Shown piece by piece: positions 8,366 through 17,321 of a stretch of DNA of 64,000 bases; the first letter of the stretch is position 1, and each line of letters begins with the position of its first letter. Origin of the DNA: CATQHP01 sp965214915 (GTDB taxonomy: Bacteria > Acidobacteriota > Terriglobia > Bryobacterales > UBA6623). The notes under the pieces were generated by a model. The model saw only the letters and a list, made by a program, of their open reading frames with translations, did not search any database and was not told where the DNA came from. Both the position numbers and the translations under genes were made by a program. Location of the stretch: NCBI GenBank assembly GCA_965214915.1, contig CBDCCP010000001.1, forward strand, positions 992,001 through 1,056,000, written 5' to 3'.

Positions 8366-9571
8366 ATGCAACGCAGCTTTTCGATTGCGATTGCCCTTGC
8401 CGCCGCATGGCTGGTTGCGCCGGCCGAGGCGGCAGTGAAATTCCGTCATCAGGAAATCGAATCGGATTTCGGCATCGGCTATGCCGTGTTGACCGCTGAC
8501 GTTGACGGCGACGGCAAACCCGACGTCGTCGGACTCAACGAGACGCAAGTCGTCTGGTGGCGGAATCCCGATTGGCGCAAGAACGTCATCCTCGACGGCA
8601 AGACGGAAGCGGACAACGTGGCGATTGCGCCGTCCGATATCGATGGCGACGGCAAGGTTGACTTTGCCATCGGGGCGGCTTGGCGTCCGAGCGACACGCA
8701 AGGCGGCGGCACGTTGCAATGGATCGCCCGCCAGAGCGGCGCCGGAGGGCAGTGGGCGCTGCACCCGCTGGGTTCGGAGCCGACGACGCACCGCATGCGC
8801 TGGGCCGACACCGACGGCGACGGCAAACGAGAGCTGATCGTCGCCCCGCTGCACGGGCGCGGCACATCCGGGCCGCAGCATTGGGTCGGCAACGGCGCGC
8901 GCCTGCTGGCTCTGACGCCCGCGGCCCGGCCGGCCGCGCAGGAGTGGGGCCGCGAAGTCATCGACGACACGCTCCATATCGTGCATAACTTCTGGGCGCT
9001 CGATTTCGACGACGATCCGGCGGACGAATTGTTGACGGCTTCGTACGAGGGGGTCCATCTGCTCGACCGCGCGCAGGGAGGCAAGTGGAGCCGCATCCGC
9101 CTCGGCGAGGGGCATGTCGGCGACGACATCCGCGGCGCGGGCGAAGTCAAGCTCGGCCGGCTCAAGAACGGCAAACGCTATATCGCCACGGTCGAGCCCT
9201 GGCACGCCAACCATCTTGTGCTCTATCGCGAGCCCGCGAACCCCCGCGGGCCATGGCGGCGCGAGGTGGCCGCAAGCCGTCTGAACGGAGGCCACGCGCT
9301 GTGGACCGGCGACCTCGACGGCGACGGCGACCAGGAGTTAGCCTTCGGCTGGAGGCTGAAAGGCAGCATGCCCTACGACCGTCCGGGCGTCGGCGTGTAC
9401 GATCCGGGCGACGGGAAAATCCAGATTGTCGATTGGGGCGGCATGGCCACCGAAGACCTGACGCTGGAGGATCTCAACGGCGACGGGCGTCCCGAAATCA
9501 TCGCCGCCGGACGCGCCACGCACAACGTCAGGATTTATTGGAACGACGGCCCCATACCCGAGACCGAGTAA
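8366..9571 (+). CDS. Secreted VCBS/FG-GAP repeat beta-propeller protein
   Basis: Starts with a signal peptide (MQRSFSIAIALAAAWLVAPAEAA) and continues as repeated VCBS/FG-GAP blades: TADVDGDGKPDVVGLNE, SDIDGDGKVDFAIGAAW, ADTDGDGKRELIVAP, GDLDGDGDQELAFGW and EDLNGDGRPEIIAAG. Each DxDGDGxxD loop is a calcium-binding site. No enzymatic domain is visible, so it is probably an extracytoplasmic binding or scaffold protein. It lies 29 bp after the thiolase gene and ends tail-to-tail with the acetyltransferase at 9610. Confidence 0.88.
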   Translation: MQRSFSIAIALAAAWLVAPAEAAVKFRHQEIESDFGIGYAVLTADVDGDGKPDVVGLNETQVVWWRNPDWRKNVILDGKTEADNVAIAPSDIDGDGKVDFAIGAAWRPSDTQGGGTLQWIARQSGAGGQWALHPLGSEPTTHRMRWADTDGDGKRELIVAPLHGRGTSGPQHWVGNGARLLALTPAARPAAQEWGREVIDDTLHIVHNFWALDFDDDPADELLTASYEGVHLLDRAQGGKWSRIRLGEGHVGDDIRGAGEVKLGRLKNGKRYIATVEPWHANHLVLYREPANPRGPWRREVAASRLNGGHALWTGDLDGDGDQELAFGWRLKGSMPYDRPGVGVYDPGDGKIQIVDWGGMATEDLTLEDLNGDGRPEIIAAGRATHNVRIYWNDGPIPETE

Positions 9572-9609
9572 CGCGGAGCCCTGATTTTTCCCATAATCCC
9601 TGCCGCCGC

Positions 9610-10065
9610 TCAAAGCGTCAACTGATAGTCGCAAAAGGTGGTGTTGCGCTTCCAGCCGCAGTTTTCGTACAGAGACTGCGCGGCGGCGTTGGCGAGCTCG
9701 GTCGACAATTCGAGCCGTGCCGCTCCGATGCTTCGTCCGTAGTTCGCAGCCGCACTGAGGAGCGCAGCCCCGGCCCCTCGCCTCCGCGCGCTCGGAGCAA
9801 CAAAGAGATCGTTCAAGATCAGAATCCTCGCCATCGCTGCGGACGAAAAGCTCGGATACAGTTGGGTGAACCCGATGGCGGCAGCGCCATCGAAGGCAAG
9901 GAAGATGACGGACTGGTTGTGTTCGAAACGCTTCAGCAGGAACCGTCGCGCCCCGTCAAGTTCGGCCGGCTGGCGGTAAAACTGCCGATACGCATCGAAC
10001 AGCGGCGCGATGCGCTCCAGATCCTCGACCGTGGCCTGCCTCACCGTCACTGCAGTTCCGGCCAT
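9610..10065 (-). CDS. GNAT-family N-acetyltransferase
   Basis: 151 residues from the ATG at 10065. Upstream in-frame codons to 10494 overlap the DksA-like gene and look non-coding. The GNAT fold is visible: VRQATVEDLERIAPLF at the start, FLAFDGAAAIGFTQLYPSFSS as the beta2-beta4 region, LNDLFVAPSARRRGAGAALL as the acetyl-CoA-binding V-x-x-x-x-RxxGxGxxL motif, and SLYENCGWKRN at the end. The protein substrate or small-molecule acceptor is not predictable. Confidence 0.88.
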   Translation of the reverse strand: MAGTAVTVRQATVEDLERIAPLFDAYRQFYRQPAELDGARRFLLKRFEHNQSVIFLAFDGAAAIGFTQLYPSFSSAAMARILILNDLFVAPSARRRGAGAALLSAAANYGRSIGAARLELSTELANAAAQSLYENCGWKRNTTFCDYQLTL

Positions 10066-10188
10066 GACCCATTCTAGCTTGAGGCGCGACCGCCGGGAAT
10101 CGAAGACCGGCCGATAGCGCCACACTCGATAGGCGCCATGGCGTCTATCTCCGCCATATGCAGGCCCCACATCTTCTCCTCTGTCATG

Positions 10189-10217
10189 TTGACAGTTCTT
10201 TCCTGCGGGTCTAAAAT
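10189..10217 (+). promoter_or_regulatory. Sigma-70 promoter for the DksA/TraR-type gene
   Basis: TTGACA at 10189-10194 and TAAAAT at 10212-10217 are separated by 17 bp, an almost perfect housekeeping promoter. It leaves a leader of about 75 nt before the ATG at 10300. Confidence 0.8.
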
Positions 10218-10299
10218 AATTGCCCAATGCGCCGCGGGCCGCCGCTTGCGCCGCGGGGCTGCGCCGTTTGGGCAATCCTTCGGAGGCTGGATTCATCGC

Positions 10300-10659
10300 A
10301 TGGACAAGAGGCGTCGCGATTTGTACCGCAAGCGGCTGAATGCCGAGTTGGTGGAGCTCCGGGCGCTGCTCGAGCGCACCGAGTTGGCCGGCCGCAATGT
10401 TGGCGACAAAACCCGCGGCGACGAGGGCGAGGAAGCGGCGAAGTCCTACGACCGGGAAATCCTTTTCAGCCAAAGCGACGGCGAGCGGAATCACCTGAAC
10501 ATGGTGACCGAGGCGCTCGAAAGACTTGAGAGCGACGAATTTGGTATCTGTATACTATGCGGGGACGCGATCAAGCTGAAACGGCTCGACGCGGTTCCGT
10601 GGACTCGCTACTGCCGGGATTGTCAGGAAGAGGTGGAGCAAGAGGCAGGAGCGTCTTGA
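10300..10659 (+). CDS. DksA/TraR-family C4 zinc-finger protein
   Basis: 119 residues starting at ATG 10300, behind GGAGG at 10282-10286. An N-terminal coiled-coil (MDKRRRDLYRKRLNAELVEL) is followed by GDEGEEAAKSYDREILFSQSD and a C4 zinc finger ICILCGDAIKLKRLDAVPWTRYC with a second CxxC (YCRDC). DksA/TraR proteins enter the RNA polymerase secondary channel and modulate initiation, often with ppGpp. The coiled-coil tip lacks an obvious DxxDxA, so polymerase activity may differ from E. coli DksA. A strong promoter precedes it and comF follows. Confidence 0.9.
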   Translation: MDKRRRDLYRKRLNAELVELRALLERTELAGRNVGDKTRGDEGEEAAKSYDREILFSQSDGERNHLNMVTEALERLESDEFGICILCGDAIKLKRLDAVPWTRYCRDCQEEVEQEAGAS

Positions 10660-10694
10660 CCGTTGTGAGGTGAGCCTTCTTCCACAGCAGCCCC

Positions 10695-11471
10695 CTGAGC
10701 CACTCCTCTCCTCAAGCGGTCCGCTCGCTCGCTGAGTGGACCGCCCCGGTTTTTGCGGCTCTGTTTCCGGCCGATTGCCTCTTGTGCGCGGCGCCCATCC
10801 GGCATTGGACGCGGGTTCCGGTATGCCCAAGTTGCCTCGACCCGATTCCCGCCCGGCTTCCCGAATACAGTTGCCGGCGCTGCGCTCACCGTATTGAATC
10901 CGTCGCGCCCGGCGAGAGCGAGCCGCTGTGCGGCGCTTGTCTGCGCGATCCCCCGCCGTTCGAGCGCGCCGCGGCCCTGGGCGCTTACGAAGGCGATCTG
11001 CGCAAGTTGATTCATTTGCTCAAATACGAACGGATGCGTCCGCTTGGAGTCCTGCTGGGCCGCGCTCTCGGCAAACGGGCCGTTGCGGCCGGCATCAGAG
11101 CCGACGTGGTGATTCCGGCGCCGCTGCATTGGCGCCGCCGGTTGTCGCGCGAGTTCAACCAGGCGGCGTTGATCGCGCGCGGGCTCGCCGCTGCGATCGG
11201 CATTCCCTGCCGGCCCTCCTGGATGCGGCGGACGAAAGCGACCGCAGCGCAGACCGGCCTGACCGACGAGGATCGCTATCGCAACATGCGCGGCGCCTTT
11301 CGCGTTGCCCCAACCGCGAAATTACGCGGCCGGCGGGTTTTGCTCGTCGACGACGTCATGACAACCGGTTCGACGCTCGCCGCCTGCGCCCGAGCAGTCA
11401 AACGAGCGGGCGCGGAAAGCGCGGCTGCCGCCGTGCTGGCCCGCGCGCACCGCCAGCGTCCGGTGAGTTGA
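10695..11471 (+). CDS. ComF-family phosphoribosyltransferase-like protein
   Basis: The protein has an N-terminal zinc ribbon (FPADCLLCAAP, VCPSCLDPIP, YSCRRC, LCGACLRDPP) and a C-terminal PRTase domain with VVIPAPLHWRRRLSREFNQA and the PRPP loop VLLVDDVMTTGSTLAACA. Relatives act in DNA uptake (ComF) or as amidophosphoribosyltransferase-like proteins. The start is a problem: the conserved first Cys pair (ADCLLC) and the preceding hydrophobic helix lie upstream of the first in-frame TTG (10782). No ATG, GTG or TTG exists between the upstream stop (10671) and that point. I use the CTG at 10695 as the start; CTG 10761 is the other option. Confidence 0.82.
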   Translation: MSHSSPQAVRSLAEWTAPVFAALFPADCLLCAAPIRHWTRVPVCPSCLDPIPARLPEYSCRRCAHRIESVAPGESEPLCGACLRDPPPFERAAALGAYEGDLRKLIHLLKYERMRPLGVLLGRALGKRAVAAGIRADVVIPAPLHWRRRLSREFNQAALIARGLAAAIGIPCRPSWMRRTKATAAQTGLTDEDRYRNMRGAFRVAPTAKLRGRRVLLVDDVMTTGSTLAACARAVKRAGAESAAAAVLARAHRQRPVS

Positions 11472-11504
11472 TTCGCCCGTAAGAAACACGAGCACGGAGT
11501 GAGC

Positions 11505-12032
11505 ATGGAACCCATCAGCGTATTACGGAAGCCCGTACTGGTATTGAACGCCAGTTACGAGCCGATCCACGTCTGCGCCGCCCGGCGCGCTCTGGTGCTT
11601 TTGTTCAAGGGCCTCGCGGCCACGGAGGAGGCCGCGGCGGAACGGGTGCATTCCCCTACCCGCAGCCACCCGCTTCCGTCGGTGATCCGGCTGTTGGAGT
11701 ACCGCCGCATTCCGCGGCAGACGCGGGCGCTTTCCCGCAAGAACATCCTGGTCCGCGACCATCACACCTGCCAGTACTGCCACAACCGGTTCGGCGCAGC
11801 GGAGTTGACGCTCGACCACGTGATTCCACGTTCGCGCGGGGGCAGCAACAGTTGGGAAAATCTCGTAGCCTGCTGTCGGCGCTGCAATAACCGCAAGGGC
11901 GACCGGCTCCCGGAAGAGGCCGGCATGAAACTGAAACGGCGTCCGAAGGCGTTCAATTTACACACCAGCCGAAACCTGATGCGACAATTAGGAACGCAGC
12001 AAGAGGGCTGGAAGAAATACTTGTTTTTCTGA
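11505..12032 (+). CDS. HNH endonuclease
   Basis: 175 residues from ATG 11505 (GGAG 7 nt upstream); a GTG at 11499 is in frame. The N-terminal PVLVLNASYEPIHVCAARRA and YRRIPRQTRALSRKNI blocks precede an HNH nuclease domain: RDHHTCQYCHNRF, ELTLDHVIPRSRGGSNSWEN and VACCRRCNNRKGDR. The CxxC...H...CxxC zinc and the DHV histidine are complete, so it should be active. Proteins of this architecture are widespread in Acidobacteriota and related phyla with unknown role. It lies between comF and tonB on the same strand. Confidence 0.92.
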   Translation: MEPISVLRKPVLVLNASYEPIHVCAARRALVLLFKGLAATEEAAAERVHSPTRSHPLPSVIRLLEYRRIPRQTRALSRKNILVRDHHTCQYCHNRFGAAELTLDHVIPRSRGGSNSWENLVACCRRCNNRKGDRLPEEAGMKLKRRPKAFNLHTSRNLMRQLGTQQEGWKKYLFF

Positions 12033-12063
12033 GAGCGGGCCGAGCGGCGCGCCGAGGAACAAG

Positions 12064-14184
12064 ATGACGGAATCCATCCGAGAGACGGGCGGCGGGGCCG
12101 CGTTCACGATCGGCGGGCAACTGATCCCGCAACCCTCGCGCCGGCTCGCGTTTTCGGGGTCGCTCGGACTGCACCTGCTCGCTGTTCTGGCCGCGCTCTC
12201 GGTCGACCGATCGCTTGAACGCGAACCCTATTCCCCGCCGACCATCGCCGAGGCGGCCGCGGCCGAGGGTCTCAAGATCACCTGGTATCGGCCCGAAGAG
12301 TTGCTGCCCGCAGTGGCCCCCGCCTCGACGGACGAGCGGCCGCCGCGCCCGGATGCGCAAGGCCGATTCGAGTTGAAGCAGAGAATCGAGGCGGCAAGCC
12401 CCGAACCCGACAGTCTGCGGCAAACGATCGTCAACGGGCCGCCCGCGATCCGCATCGAACAGGACATCGAAACGGCGAACATGCTGGCGCTCGCGCCCGG
12501 AGTCGAGCTTCATCGCCAACGGTTCGAGTTGCGCAGTCCGCCAAGAGAAGCGCGAAAGCCCCTTGCGCTGCCCGCGCTCGACGCTCCGCGCATCGACGTC
12601 CAAGCGGCCTATAGCGAATTGGCCGCGATGCGGGAGTTGGAACGCCTGCGCTATCTGCCCGCCGAGGAAAAGAAACGGGAACCGGCGCGCCAAGCTCTCG
12701 AAGCCGGTCAGGCGCCCGCAGTCGAGACGGCTGCGCCGGATGCAAAACTGGCGGCGTTGGGCATCGTTGCTCCTTTACGCTACGAACCCGGCGCGGCGCC
12801 GAACGACCTCCCCGGAAGAGGGGCGCTCGACGCCCCCGCGCCGCCGGATGTCTCAGCGAAAGCGGCTCGGGAAGTCGATCTGAGCCCTTTCCAACAGATT
12901 CGGAAATTACGTTACGCGGCTAACGCGTCTCCGGCCGCGGCGCCGTCCCGCGGGGCGCTGAGCGCTGCGTCGCCGGCGCCGCCTATCGCGGGCGCCGCGG
13001 ATGCGGGGATAGATGCGGCGTTATTCCAACACGTCAGCCCGTTGCGTTACGCAGTCGGCGGCGGCGCGGAAGTCGGGGCCAAGGGACAAACAGCCGTCGT
13101 TCGCAAGGCAATCGGAGAGGCTGCGGGCGATCCCGCGGCGCCCGAGATCCGCGCCGGCTTGCCGGCCGGGAGTCTTGCCGGCTCTGCCGGCGCGGGCGCC
13201 GATCCGTCGAGCTTCCAACGCATTGCGCCTCTGCGCTTCGAGCAATGGGGCGCGGCCGGAAACGGACAGGCGCCGGGCAGGAGCGCGGTGGGCACAGTCG
13301 GCGCCGCAACCGCTCCGCCGCGACGGGTTCTCGGTCAGCCGACGCCGGCCTTGGGCGGCGCGCCGCGCGGCCTCGGGCAGACGGCGGTATCGGGTCTGCC
13401 GCTTGCGGGCGGCGGACCGCCGCCTCCGCCGCCGGGGGGAGGCGGAACGGCAGAGCGCAACCTGGTAGTCGTCGGCGTGAACCCCGGCGGCCGCATACCG
13501 CAAGAAATTCCGCGCGGGCAACGAGCGGGAAGGTTTTCCGGAGGCCCGGACCCAGGCAGCGGCTCCGGTGGCGGCGGGGCGCAGACCGCCAAGCTGCGCC
13601 TGCCTGATCTCACGATCGGCGGCCGCCCGCAAACCGAGGCGGCGATTGCAGCCGGCCCGGCGCGCAGCGTGGTGGAAGACCTGCGGCGATTGGCCAATTT
13701 CCGCGGCGTGTCCGACCTGCCGGCATTTCGAGCGGCCCCGGCCGGTATCGACAGAAAACCCGAAGAGATCGACCCGGACCGGCCGTTCCGCAACAGACCG
13801 TCCTATTCGCTGGCGATCAACATGCCCAACATCACCAGTTCCTCGGGGAGTTGGGAGCTGCAATTCGCCGAAATCGGGGGGGCGACCGAAGTGGGTAAGC
13901 TGGCCGCGCCCGTCCCCCGCGTGAAGGTCGATCCGCGCTATGTCCGCGAGGCCGTTGAGGAACAGGTCGAAGGCGAGGTCGTGCTCCACGGCATCATTCA
14001 ACGGGACGGCGCCATGGACAAGCTGCAAGTGATCCGCGGCATCGACGACCGATTGGACGCCAGCGCCCTTTCGGCGCTCTCGAAATGGCGCTTCGACCCC
14101 GCTCAAAAATACGGCCGGCCGGTAGCGGTCGAAGCCGTCGTGCGCATCCCGTTCCAGCTCGGTCCGGCAGACGCTCGGCGATAA
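12064..14184 (+). CDS. Large TonB-like energy transducer with internal repeats
   Basis: 706 residues. A single N-terminal membrane helix (SLGLHLLAVLAALSV, about residues 39-53) and a C-terminal TonB domain (KVDPRYVREAVEEQVEGEVV, RGIDDRLDASALSALSKWRF, RPVAVEAVVRIPF) bracket a long low-complexity periplasmic region. That region contains four diverged copies of a motif ending PLRY/KLRY/PLRF (IVAPLRYEPG, FQQIRKLRYAAN, FQHVSPLRYAVG, FQRIAPLRFEQW), each followed by 35-60 Ala/Gly/Pro-rich residues. It also has a GGGPPPPPPGGGG stretch. TonB couples the proton motive force to outer-membrane receptors, and the two Oar receptors in this window are plausible clients. The normal length is about 250-350 residues, so this is unusually long. 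Confidence 0.85.
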   Translation: MTESIRETGGGAAFTIGGQLIPQPSRRLAFSGSLGLHLLAVLAALSVDRSLEREPYSPPTIAEAAAAEGLKITWYRPEELLPAVAPASTDERPPRPDAQGRFELKQRIEAASPEPDSLRQTIVNGPPAIRIEQDIETANMLALAPGVELHRQRFELRSPPREARKPLALPALDAPRIDVQAAYSELAAMRELERLRYLPAEEKKREPARQALEAGQAPAVETAAPDAKLAALGIVAPLRYEPGAAPNDLPGRGALDAPAPPDVSAKAAREVDLSPFQQIRKLRYAANASPAAAPSRGALSAASPAPPIAGAADAGIDAALFQHVSPLRYAVGGGAEVGAKGQTAVVRKAIGEAAGDPAAPEIRAGLPAGSLAGSAGAGADPSSFQRIAPLRFEQWGAAGNGQAPGRSAVGTVGAATAPPRRVLGQPTPALGGAPRGLGQTAVSGLPLAGGGPPPPPPGGGGTAERNLVVVGVNPGGRIPQEIPRGQRAGRFSGGPDPGSGSGGGGAQTAKLRLPDLTIGGRPQTEAAIAAGPARSVVEDLRRLANFRGVSDLPAFRAAPAGIDRKPEEIDPDRPFRNRPSYSLAINMPNITSSSGSWELQFAEIGGATEVGKLAAPVPRVKVDPRYVREAVEEQVEGEVVLHGIIQRDGAMDKLQVIRGIDDRLDASALSALSKWRFDPAQKYGRPVAVEAVVRIPFQLGPADARR

Positions 14185-14203
14185 TAGTCGCCTGACTCCG
14201 GCC

Positions 14204-14887
14204 ATGCGGCTCATTCTTTGGATCGACGCAGACGATACGCTGTGGGACAACAGCGTCTATTTCGAAGAAACGATCGCCGAATTCATCGATTACCTGGACC
14301 ACCCGGCGCTGAGCGCCGAAGCCGTCCGCGGGCATTTGGACGCCATCGAGATCGAAAACATCAAAACGCGCGGATACGGCACAGACAACTTCACGCAAAA
14401 CCTCGAGCAGTGTTTTGCGGAGCTTCGCGGGCAGCCTTGCACGCCCTGTGAAAGGCAACGCATCTACGGCATGACGGAGCGGGTTCGCAAGCATCCGATC
14501 GAGCCTTTCGACGGGGTGGAGGAAACGTTGCGCTATCTTCGCGGGCGGCATTACCTGCGGCTGGTCACCAAAGGCCATCCCGACGAGCAGGCGGGGAAAA
14601 TCGAACGCTCCGGGCTGGGCTCCATGTTCGACGACTGCTCGATCGTCAGAGAAAAGAACGCGGCTTCTTACCGCAGCGTTTTGCGGGAATCGCGCGCCGA
14701 ACCTGCGCGGACGTGGATGGTGGGCAACAGTCCGAAGTCCGACATCAATCCGGCGCTGGCCGCCGGACTCGGCGCCGTGTGGATTCCCCATGCGCAAACT
14801 TGGTCACTGGAGCACGAGGACGTTCCCAAGCCGCATGAGCGCTTTCATGTGCGTGAGCGGTTCTGCGATCTGCAGCAACTTTTCTGA
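14204..14887 (+). CDS. HAD-superfamily hydrolase
   Basis: 227 residues with the four HAD motifs: LWIDADDTLWDN (nucleophile Asp and general acid Asp), LVTKGHPDEQ (motif II Thr), the Lys in IVREKN (motif III), and MVGNSPKSDINPALAAG (motif IV acidic residues). The cap is a helical insertion between motifs I and II (C1 type). Substrates are likely small phosphate esters and cannot be specified. It starts 19 bp after the TonB-like gene. Confidence 0.88.
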   Translation: MRLILWIDADDTLWDNSVYFEETIAEFIDYLDHPALSAEAVRGHLDAIEIENIKTRGYGTDNFTQNLEQCFAELRGQPCTPCERQRIYGMTERVRKHPIEPFDGVEETLRYLRGRHYLRLVTKGHPDEQAGKIERSGLGSMFDDCSIVREKNAASYRSVLRESRAEPARTWMVGNSPKSDINPALAAGLGAVWIPHAQTWSLEHEDVPKPHERFHVRERFCDLQQLF

Positions 14888-14925
14888 GCCGCCCCTGATC
14901 GGCGCAAGATACTATGGGGTTCGCC

Positions 14926-16158
14926 ATGAGGCATTCTCTTGCGGCAGCGGTCGCGGTCTTGCTTGCCGCCGCGGCTTCCCCGGCAGGCGCCGATTGGCCG
15001 CAGTTCCGCGGACCCAATCGAGACGGCGTCTATCCGGGGCGCGCAACCGTTCCGGATTTTCCCGAAGACGGGCCGCCGGTCGTTTGGGAAAGGCCGGTCG
15101 GCGCGGGTTTCAGCGGACCGGCGGCGGCCCGCGGCCGGGTGATCCTGTTTCACCGTCTCGGCGGCAACGAAGTCGTCGAGTCGATTGTTGCCGCAAGCGG
15201 CGAGACGGTCTGGAAAGCCGCGGCGCCCACCGCTTACCGTGACGATTTCGGCTTCGACGAGGGGCCGCGCGCGACGCCGGTCGTGGCCGGCGGGCAGATT
15301 TATACTTTCAGCGCTCAGGGGGTGCTGCGCTGCCTGGAATTCGCCACCGGGCGCACGGTCTGGAGCCTCGACACGCACCGCGAGTTCGGGGTGCGCAAGG
15401 GCTTCTTCGGCGCGGCTTCGACGCCGCTGGCGCTGGGCAGCCGGTTGTTCGCCAACGTCGGCGGAAGCGGCGGCGCCGGCATTATCGCGGTGGACAAAGA
15501 CACCGGCCGGTTGCTGTGGAAGGCCACCGACCACGAAGCAAGCTACTCTTCTCCGGTCGCCGCCGACTTCGAGGGCGAAACGCTCGTCGTTTTCTTTACC
15601 CGCGAGGGGCTCGCGGCGCTCGATCCGTCAAGCGGCGCGGTGCGCTTCGAGCGGCGCTGGCGGTCGCGCAGCCGAGCGTCGGTAAACGCCGCAACGCCCA
15701 TCGTTTCCGGCGGCACGATTTTTCTCTCCGCTTCGTACGGCACGGGCGCGGCTGCGCTGCGCGCGCGCAACGGCGTCCTCGAAGAGCTCTGGTCGGGCGG
15801 GGACTCCCTCAACAACCACTACTCGACCGGCGTTTTGGCCGGCGGCGTGCTCTACGGATTTCACGGCCGCCAGGAATACGGCCAGAGCTTCCGCGCAGTC
15901 GAATTGGCCGGCGGCAAGGTTCTCTGGTCGGAAGAGCAATACGGCGCGGGCACGGTGACGCGGGTCGGCGACCGCCTGCTGGTCTTGCGCGAATCGGGCG
16001 AGCTCGACCTGCTCGCGGCGTCGCCGGAGGAGTTCCGGTCGATCTCGCGGGCGCAAATCCTGCCCGCCGAAACCCGCGCCTATCCGGCGCTCGCGGACGG
16101 ACTGTTCTTCGCCCGCGACAAGAACACGCTGGTCTGCCTGCGTTTGTGGGAAGAGTAA
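14926..16158 (+). CDS. Secreted PQQ-like beta-propeller (outer-membrane-assembly-like) protein
   Basis: About 410 residues. ATG 14926 is preferred over ATG 14914 because it begins a clean signal peptide (MRHSLAAAVAVLLAAAASPA) and has a GGGG sequence 8 nt upstream. The mature protein opens with DWPQFRGPNRDGVYPG, a signature of PQQ-like propellers in Acidobacteria and Planctomycetes. Tryptophan-docking blades follow (ASGETVWKAA, ATGRTVWSLD, DTGRLLWKATD, LAGGKVLWSEEQ). No PQQ-dehydrogenase active site is visible, so it is more likely a structural or binding propeller than an enzyme. Confidence 0.85.
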   Translation: MRHSLAAAVAVLLAAAASPAGADWPQFRGPNRDGVYPGRATVPDFPEDGPPVVWERPVGAGFSGPAAARGRVILFHRLGGNEVVESIVAASGETVWKAAAPTAYRDDFGFDEGPRATPVVAGGQIYTFSAQGVLRCLEFATGRTVWSLDTHREFGVRKGFFGAASTPLALGSRLFANVGGSGGAGIIAVDKDTGRLLWKATDHEASYSSPVAADFEGETLVVFFTREGLAALDPSSGAVRFERRWRSRSRASVNAATPIVSGGTIFLSASYGTGAAALRARNGVLEELWSGGDSLNNHYSTGVLAGGVLYGFHGRQEYGQSFRAVELAGGKVLWSEEQYGAGTVTRVGDRLLVLRESGELDLLAASPEEFRSISRAQILPAETRAYPALADGLFFARDKNTLVCLRLWEE

Positions 16159-16163
16159 CCGCC

Positions 16164-17213
16164 TCACTCGAAGGCCAGCTTTTTGCTGAAGAAGGGCATC
16201 GCCTTGGTCTCGATGCGCTCCGCCACGCGGTTGATGTGGTTGCCCTCGTAGATCTCGAAGTCGTGGGCGATGCCGTAGCGGTCGAGCGCCTCGTCGAGCA
16301 CGCGGACCGCAGCGGCAATGGAGCGGTCGGCGTCTCCCGCATCGAAGGCAATGCCGCTCAGACTGCGTAGAGCGTCGATGCGCTGATCGAGAAACGCCAA
16401 CGGCGCGTTCGCCGCGATCTTGGCCAGGACGGCCGGCTGCGGCTCGCCGTCCTTTGTCGGCAGATCCAGATAAAACGGCGGGTTCTTGGGGTTCGGCGCC
16501 CAGGCGGCCGCGGTCGAGATGACGGCTTTGACGCCGAAGCCGGCTTTTTCGAAGTCTTCGATTGTTCGCACCTTCTCCCAATCGGGCTGGCCGCCGCGAG
16601 TTCCCCGCGGCTGCAGGCAGCAGGGACTGAGCAGATAAACAGCTGAGAAGACATCCGCATGCTTCGCTCCGATGCGCATCGCGCCGTAGCCGCCCATGGA
16701 ATGCCCGGCAAGCCCGCGCGACTCCCGCTTGGGGATGGTGCGGTAGTGCGCATCGATGTAGGCCGGCAGTTCCTCGCTCACGAACCGCTCCCAATCGCCC
16801 GTGACCGCCGAGCTCGAATAGAAGCTGCCGTGGAAGCGCGTGAACGCATCCGGCATGACGACGATGACCTCGCGGACACCGCCGCGGGCGAAGCTGCGGT
16901 CGAGCACGTCGGGCAGCGTGATCCAGTGCTCCTTGCTGAACCACTTCGCCACGCTGTCGGTAAAGCCGTGCAGCATGTACACGACCGGGTAGCGCCGCTC
17001 GGGCTCCGCCACGTAGCCGGGAGGAAGATAAACGGCCGTATCGCGCACGGGCGAATCGCCGGAGAGGTTGCCTTCGAGGCTGCGGCCGCGGATCGCGATG
17101 CGCTCGACCGTTCCGGTTTCGGCCGCGACCGCGGCAAGAGCAAGGCCGAGGCAGGCGAAAAGCGCGTGGCGGGCAGGCCCATGAAAGATGCGGATTCGGC
17201 GCAGGCGCGGCAT
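16164..17213 (-). CDS. Secreted putative esterase (esterase D/feruloyl esterase-like)
   Basis: 349 residues with a basic N-terminus and a signal-like helix (HALFACLGLALAAVAAE). The alpha/beta-hydrolase fold is clear: YPVVYMLHGFTD (oxyanion loop), EVIVVMPDAFTRF, the nucleophile elbow SRGLAGHSMGGYGAM (GxSxG) and a C-terminal His in IYEGNHINRV. This is the PF00756 esterase family, which covers S-formylglutathione, feruloyl and siderophore esterases and mycolyltransferases. The substrate is not predictable. The gene converges on the PQQ-like propeller gene (5 bp apart). Confidence 0.88.
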   Translation of the reverse strand: MPRLRRIRIFHGPARHALFACLGLALAAVAAETGTVERIAIRGRSLEGNLSGDSPVRDTAVYLPPGYVAEPERRYPVVYMLHGFTDSVAKWFSKEHWITLPDVLDRSFARGGVREVIVVMPDAFTRFHGSFYSSSAVTGDWERFVSEELPAYIDAHYRTIPKRESRGLAGHSMGGYGAMRIGAKHADVFSAVYLLSPCCLQPRGTRGGQPDWEKVRTIEDFEKAGFGVKAVISTAAAWAPNPKNPPFYLDLPTKDGEPQPAVLAKIAANAPLAFLDQRIDALRSLSGIAFDAGDADRSIAAAVRVLDEALDRYGIAHDFEIYEGNHINRVAERIETKAMPFFSKKLAFE

Positions 17214-17321
17214 GACGGAAGTTTCCCGCCCTCATGATACCCGCCGGCGGCGGGAATACGCTAAGATAGCGGCAAACCGCTTGTCTGCCGATCGGACGGA
17301 CGCGGTCGATGAGGAGGGCAC

